Shown one piece after another: positions 62,101-64,000 of a DNA stretch of 64,000 nucleotides (positions are counted from its first letter, which is position 1; each line of letters starts with the position of its first letter). The DNA comes from Hyperoplus lanceolatus (Eukaryota; Chordata; Actinopteri; Uranoscopiformes; Ammodytidae). Under the pieces are notes generated by a model. That model was not told the origin of the DNA. It made no database searches and saw only the letters and a list, made by a program, of their open reading frames with translations. Made by a program: the position numbers and the translations under genes. Location of the stretch: NCBI GenBank assembly GCA_026929865.2, contig CM049410.1, forward strand, positions 9,982,001 to 10,046,000. Direction: 5' to 3'.

Positions 62101-62936
62101 ATAGAAAGCACCAGTTGAAGATTCACTTGATCGCTGTGTGTTTATCCAGGAAATCTTACACAGATTACCTCTAAACACTGAACCAAGGCTTTAATTTAGT
62201 AACTGGACAGTTTACAAAATCACTTCCAGCAATCAGTCCATTAACCTCAGTGAGCTCTCTGACTGACTCATTGTTCAGACAATTAGCTAAATGGAATAAG
62301 TTGCTCCCTATTGTAAAACTGTGTAATGATGAACACAAGGGACTGAATGGAAATGTGTGATCGTAGAAAGTCACTGCTGTACTGCGCATTGACATATCCT
62401 TTTCAGTGATCTACAAGGAAGAAAGGTCAGGAAGGCTCCCGACTTTTCCTCTGATCTGGATTCTGTAATGGCATCACATGAGCATTAGCAGCACTGGTGA
62501 AGGTGATGCAACAAGATAGAAAGCACTTCTTCTGGCTCCTGTTTATAGCCACTATCACCCAAGGGGGCTTCTTCTACTACTTACCACACTCACACCCAGC
62601 CCTCACCCATTGTCTCTCTCATTCTCACCAGTTACATCACTCCATCTTTTTCCGTTCTCACAGTGGGGTTCTCTGTGGAATGCCGAGTTCCTTTTTTTTA
62701 AACTATGTTGTTCACTTGTGTAACAAGATTAAGCCGTCTCCTTTCCTGTCAGACTTATTCAGGAAGACTCCCAAGATTAATTTGGTAGTCAAGTCAGAAC
62801 AGCTGGGTTTTTTTAAGGCTAACGTAACTTTATTTTTCCTCAGATCTTCACTGACATGCCCCCACTGTCTGAAACAGAGCAACACCTTTGACCCGTTCCT
62901 CTGCATCTCACTCCCCATTCCTCTACGCCAGACCAG
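32749..62936 (+). CDS. ubiquitin-specific protease 43 (usp43), 5' part, four exons
   Basis: USP-family (peptidase C19) cysteine protease that would remove ubiquitin from substrate proteins. Coding exons 32749-33375, 38752-38895, 54270-54373 and 62844-62936 join in phases 0, 0 and 2 to give about 322 residues. Seen in order: a Lys/Arg-rich N-terminus; KSVGSFMNRIMKTLG (23-residue basic/amphipathic stretch); GLKNHGNTCFMNAMVQCLS with catalytic Cys135; YTPQLSVDFK; GNSQHDALEFLLWLLDRVHE (residues 221-240, Gln/Asp box); VQEHFQAQYK; and TCPHC (Cys297/Cys300, first half of the zinc finger). The wording TDLLAEYL, YGSQF, QHDALEF, HCLKQSNTFDPFLC and PLRQTR fits USP43 better than its paralog USP31. The protein normally has about 1100 residues, so most of it, including the His box, lies beyond 64000. 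Whether this is usp43a or usp43b cannot be told. The start has G at -3 and +4. Confidence 0.92.
33376..38751. other. usp43 intron 1 (5.4 kb)
   Basis: No nested gene is seen. It contains an (AC)n repeat at 35102-35130 and an 18-T run near 35610. The segment 38030-38160 is non-repetitive and has the look of conserved non-coding DNA, but this is not testable here. Confidence 0.8.
35102..35130. repeat. (AC)n microsatellite
   Basis: About 14 AC units in usp43 intron 1. Confidence 0.95.
38752..38895 (+). CDS. usp43 coding exon 2 (48 codons)
   Basis: Acceptor CCCCTTTCTAG|ACT and donor GGAAAG|GTGAGA. It encodes TIVSKYGSQFRGNSQHDALE, then FLLWLLDRVHEDV and a Thr/Lys/Pro-rich end. The Gln/His/Asp box positions ubiquitin's C-terminal tail in USPs. 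Phase 0 at both ends. Confidence 0.95.
39454..39473. repeat. (TC)n microsatellite
   Basis: Ten TC units followed by CCAG, which mimics a splice acceptor. No exon follows. Confidence 0.9.
40211..40290. repeat. (GT)40 microsatellite
   Basis: 80 bp of uninterrupted GT in intron 2. Confidence 0.97.
41225..41290 (+). mobile_element. short reverse-transcriptase relic (FADD motif)
   Basis: One frame reads SGILFADDVFLLASANRNLH, matching the catalytic motif C of RTE/L1-type LINE reverse transcriptases (compare LLFADDVVLMAS at 21520-21560). Flanking sequence is too decayed to delimit. Confidence 0.4.
42664..42703. repeat. (TC)20 microsatellite
   Basis: About 40 bp of perfect TC. Confidence 0.95.
45590..45810. 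repeat. diverged fish interspersed repeat with TTAGTGCTAAGCTAAGCTAA motif
   Basis: An imperfect inverted pair is visible: TAGCATAGCTTAGCACTAA (about 45638-45656) and TTAGTGCTAAGCTAAGCTAA (about 45748-45767), followed by CAGCTGCTGGAG...CATATTTACCATACAGACAT. The same GCGCTAAGCTAACTGGCTGC motif recurs at the right edge of the window. It is a common fish repeat that I cannot name with certainty. Confidence 0.5.
49990..52107 (+). mobile_element. L2-type LINE, 5'-truncated, with near-complete RT ORF
   Basis: A 625-codon open frame is followed by a 3' UTR. It ends AAAGCACTTTGAGTGGCC...GTGCTATATAAATAAACTTG and then (CCTTG)n. The endonuclease domain is missing. Faint homology (GCAGAGCAAAAACTGGA) extends to about 49990 before decaying. 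The element lies in usp43 intron 2 in the sense orientation. No clean target duplication was found. Confidence 0.88.
50023..51900 (+). CDS. L2-clade LINE reverse transcriptase ORF (5'-truncated)
   Basis: Non-LTR retrotransposon ORF2-type protein. It starts open at 50023 after a TAG, with no ATG at that point, so the reading frame is a truncated fragment, not a defined gene start. Visible RT motifs: LLKKNNL...KNYRPISNLPFLSKIIEK, then FQSGFRQHHSTETALVKV, LLDLSAAFDTVDH (catalytic Asp 263 region), ECGVPQGSILGPLLFNIY and NYADDTQIYI (catalytic YADD at residues 353-356). The C-terminus has SRLDYCNSVLAGLP, ARVLTRTKKVDHITPVLRSL, HWLPVTQRIDFKIL and APKIWNKLPENLRS, characteristic of fish L2. No stop or frameshift occurs across 1.9 kb, which suggests a young insertion. 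It lacks the endonuclease, so it cannot move on its own. Confidence 0.9.
   Translation: MWRSAASKFYVVIFKEKLCMFNSELRNARQSFFSDIITKNNNNARALFATVDRLTNPPVPVASEHLSTRACNEFASFFTEKIHKIRQAVTASIPSSTYVFPLKINSNAMTEFYLINHKNLVDIIQHLNSSSCCLDILPTGFFKTVFSCMASDVLQIVNMSLQTGVFPQALKTAVIKPLLKKNNLDTSLMKNYRPISNLPFLSKIIEKAVYQQLNNYLAMNNCFDVFQSGFRQHHSTETALVKVLNDIHLNTDSGKSSVLVLLDLSAAFDTVDHSILLDRLANWVGLSGTVLSWFESYLKDSDYYVSIGNFTSERTNIECGVPQGSILGPLLFNIYMLPLAQIMNKNKLCYHNYADDTQIYITISPGDYSPIQALSKCIEQINDWMCQNFLQLNNDKIEVIVFGAKDEQLKVSAQLTSVMLETTPQARNLGVVVDSDLNFKKHIKSINKSAYYHLRNISRIKGLTSQQDLEKLVHAFIFSRLDYCNSVLAGLPKKYIRQIQLIQNAAARVLTRTKKVDHITPVLRSLHWLPVTQRIDFKILMLVYKALNGLGPKYITDMLIRYEPSRALRSSGTGLLTVPRVRTKQGEAAFSYYAPKIWNKLPENLRSAATLSSFKSSLKTFLFPF
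53130..53194. repeat. (AC)n microsatellite
   Basis: About 32 AC units with one AT interruption. Confidence 0.95.
54270..54373 (+). CDS. usp43 coding exon 3 (34 codons + 2 nt)
   Basis: Acceptor TGTGATGCAG|GGT and donor TACAA|GTGAGT. It encodes GPGGAEEVLSPDTSQSQQAR then VQHSFVQEHFQAQY, leaving 2 nt of a Lys codon. The first half is a low-conservation Ser/Gln-rich spacer. The second half is the conserved SFVQxHFQAQYRS motif of USP43/USP31, leading into the zinc finger. Confidence 0.93.
55311..55440 (-). mobile_element. tRNA-derived SINE body, minus strand, head missing
   Basis: The reverse complement reads CACTCCCCTCTATGCCCCAT, TTCATCTCTGTCCCTCTGCA, then AGTAAAAGCATGAAAAATGC and poly-A. It matches the body and tail of the SINE at 9614-9768. 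The B-box region is absent or highly diverged. Confidence 0.8.
56170..56189. repeat. (CA)n microsatellite
   Basis: Ten CA units. Confidence 0.9.
56548..58432 (+). mobile_element. PIF/Harbinger-like transposon relic
   Basis: Perfect inverted ends GGCCGCGTTTCCCAGATTCG and CGAATCTGGGAAACGCGGCC are flanked by a 3-bp ATT duplication (56545-56547 and 58433-58435). A 3-bp duplication suits PIF/Harbinger, although its usual target is TWA. Subterminal CTTCTTTGG/CCAAAGAAG and GTTTCCCAGAT motifs are repeated on both sides. The 1885-bp element keeps a Myb/SANT-like ORF fragment but no DDE transposase (HARBI1-like), so it is non-autonomous. Confidence 0.75.
57050..57230 (+). pseudogene. Myb/SANT-like DNA-binding protein fragment of the Harbinger element
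   Basis: One frame contains NITVKNRVRQAIAENMSP, then DWRAVRKKWQEFQNQTKGRV. The KKWxxF/LxxxTK pattern is the third helix region of the Myb/SANT-like domain carried by Harbinger accessory proteins (NAIF1-like). The preceding APSFTAEEMG at about 56992-57021 is in another frame and is followed by a stop, which indicates a frameshift. The protein would normally recruit the transposase to the element ends. This copy is broken. Confidence 0.6.
61330..61455 (+). mobile_element. Tc1-like transposase N-terminal relic
   Basis: One frame reads LSDFERGFIVGARMARDSVS followed by IGTVDEL. This is close to the first helix-turn-helix of Tc1-family transposases (pattern LSxFxRGxIVGxxxAGxSVxxxA). The rest of the transposase and the inverted repeats are not recognisable. 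Confidence 0.6.
61466..61730 (+). repeat. degenerate minisatellite (TTCATTAGTTTTAGCTAACT units)
   Basis: At least five imperfect units of about 45-50 bp, each with a CATTAGTTTTAGCTAACTAT-like block then TTTTAACT. Unit boundaries are eroded by indels. Confidence 0.75.
62844..62936 (+). CDS. usp43 coding exon 4 (zinc-finger start)
   Basis: Acceptor TTTTTCCTCAG|ATC and donor ACCAG|GTGAGC. After completing the split Lys it encodes SSLTCPHCLKQSNTFDPFLC then ISLPIPLRQT, ending 2 nt into an Arg codon. The Cys-x2-Cys pair is the first zinc-ligand half of the USP fingers sub-domain. The second Cys pair should come from exons to the right of the window. Confidence 0.95.
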
Positions 62937-64000
62937 GTGAGCATTGCCACGTTTTCACGCCGCACTTGGGTGAATCATCTGAAATGATTGTTCATGAAAA
63001 TGGTCAAGCAATTTTTTTAAGCTTGGTGCATTTAAAAAAAAGGGTACAATACAATAAGAAAATAGGCCGGACAACACCCAGTTTTGTTCATGCACTAACG
63101 ACACAAGCTATTGTAAAGCTGGAAGCCTGGAATCAAGAAGGAAAAGCTGATGGGAAAACCCTCTCTGGATTGAACAATGTTTTATTCAATTTTACATCAC
63201 AACAACCAATTAGCCGCCATGAAAGGTTGACGAGGGTCAGCCAACGCAGGAAATCCTGACATTTTCAAGGAGGGAGACCCCATTCATACCCTTTTTCCAA
63301 CCAACTAAAGTACCTCTCTCACTTTAATTATGTAGTAGTCTCTTTTTCTTGAACACACACAATAACACACGCAAACTTTTTCCTTTTGTTTAGAAGTCCA
63401 AACACTGGCTTTCGCCAAAGTACTCACAACATGCTTACATTACTTGTTTGTAGTCTTTACTCTGGTCCCCATGTTGTGGAAACTGATTTTGTCTCCCACA
63501 GTCGTGTCCCCTGGAGTTGGGCTGTTGGTCGCCGAAACAGACTCAGATTGCAGTGTCCCCCTAAACCCACACTGACAGACAACATAACACACCTCCTCCA
63601 CTTCTACCAGACACAACTGATAAAGGATCATTGTATCTGTTTCCAGCTTTTTCAGATTTCTGTTCTTTTAGAGCAGTGGACATCAGCATTTCTCTTCACA
63701 TGTTTGACCTCTCATTGTATGAATTAAGTCAACATACTCCAGAACTACGTATCCTGTTTAAAATAGGATTTTTTCAAACATTTTGGGAAGTTCGATTCTT
63801 TGTTTTCAGGGGGGAAAGTTGGATGAAAAGATCATGAATCCTCTCATTTCTGCACTTTCAATATGAGTCTACAGCTAGCAACCAATATGTCATGTGTTAA
63901 TTAGTTAGCTTCCTAGGCTAAGGCTTTGTTATCTTAAGACCAAACCGGGCTTGCTGCTTCCTTATTCTTTGCGCTAAGCTAACTGGCTGCAAGCTTCTGC
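62937..64000. other. usp43 intron 4 (incomplete)
   Basis: No further usp43 exon was recognised. I looked for the expected LSVTLVF-like continuation. The right edge (about 63940-64000) carries the GCGCTAAGCTAACTGGCTGC repeat motif seen at 45590-45810. Confidence 0.7.

Larger units (their letters stand above)
54374..62843. other. usp43 intron 3 (8.5 kb)
   Basis: Contains a SINE, a Harbinger-like element, a Tc1 relic, a minisatellite and a CA repeat. Stretches 54380-55300, 55450-56160 and 58440-61200 show no other feature I can support. Confidence 0.8.

Noticed and set aside
62497-62843. Upstream extension of the exon-4 ORF (MKVMQQDRKHFFW...)
   Set aside because: A strong acceptor lies at 62841-62843 and the upstream codons have no USP similarity.

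Overview
This window looks like a teleost fish nuclear genome. It is AT-rich, intron-dominated vertebrate DNA with long CA/TG microsatellites. It carries many fish-typical transposons: tRNA-derived SINEs, L2-like and Rex3/RTE-like LINEs, hAT, piggyBac-like, Harbinger-like and Tc1/mariner-like elements, and MITEs. There are no operons, prokaryotic genes, CRISPR arrays or recognisable viral genes.

The one clear host gene is the 5' part of a ubiquitin-specific protease on the + strand, best matched to usp43. Four coding exons are visible (32749-33375, 38752-38895, 54270-54373, 62844-62936). Their reading phases and splice sites fit exactly, and together they encode about 322 residues. These include the catalytic Cys box, the Gln/QHD-type box and the first zinc-finger Cys pair. 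The rest of the gene, including the catalytic His box, lies beyond the right edge. Introns of about 5.4, 15.4 and 8.5 kb fill most of the right half. They host a long L2-type reverse-transcriptase ORF (50.0-52.1 kb, sense), a Harbinger-like element with a Myb/SANT relic (56.5-58.4 kb), a SINE, a Tc1 relic and several microsatellites.

The left half (1-32 kb) is intergenic as far as I can read it and is layered with transposons. A SINE sits in a LINE tail inside a mariner-like element at 9.0-10.5 kb. A piggyBac-like MITE lies at 13.07-13.69 kb. Two ZBED-type hAT relics (14.03-15.07 and 19.25-20.35 kb) each have an exact 8-bp target duplication. The second hAT lies in the right arm of a 4.8-kb element with inverted arms of about 550 bp (16.14-20.95 kb). 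A 5'-truncated Rex3-like LINE at 21.29-22.35 kb has a 15-bp target duplication. A set of nested DNA transposons occupies 27.86-31.99 kb.

The most notable observation outside the transposons is a solitary WD40 exon at about 23.62-23.76 kb. It strongly resembles CFAP52 (WDR16), a gene adjacent to USP43 in mammals. It lacks a splice donor and abuts a (TG)48 tract, so it is probably a gene fossil. Three short minus-strand segments (2.8, 10.8 and 12.9 kb) have exon-like splice signals and compatible phases, but I could not identify a protein. I see no convincing novel molecular system. The interest lies in nested insertion history and possible ohnolog decay.
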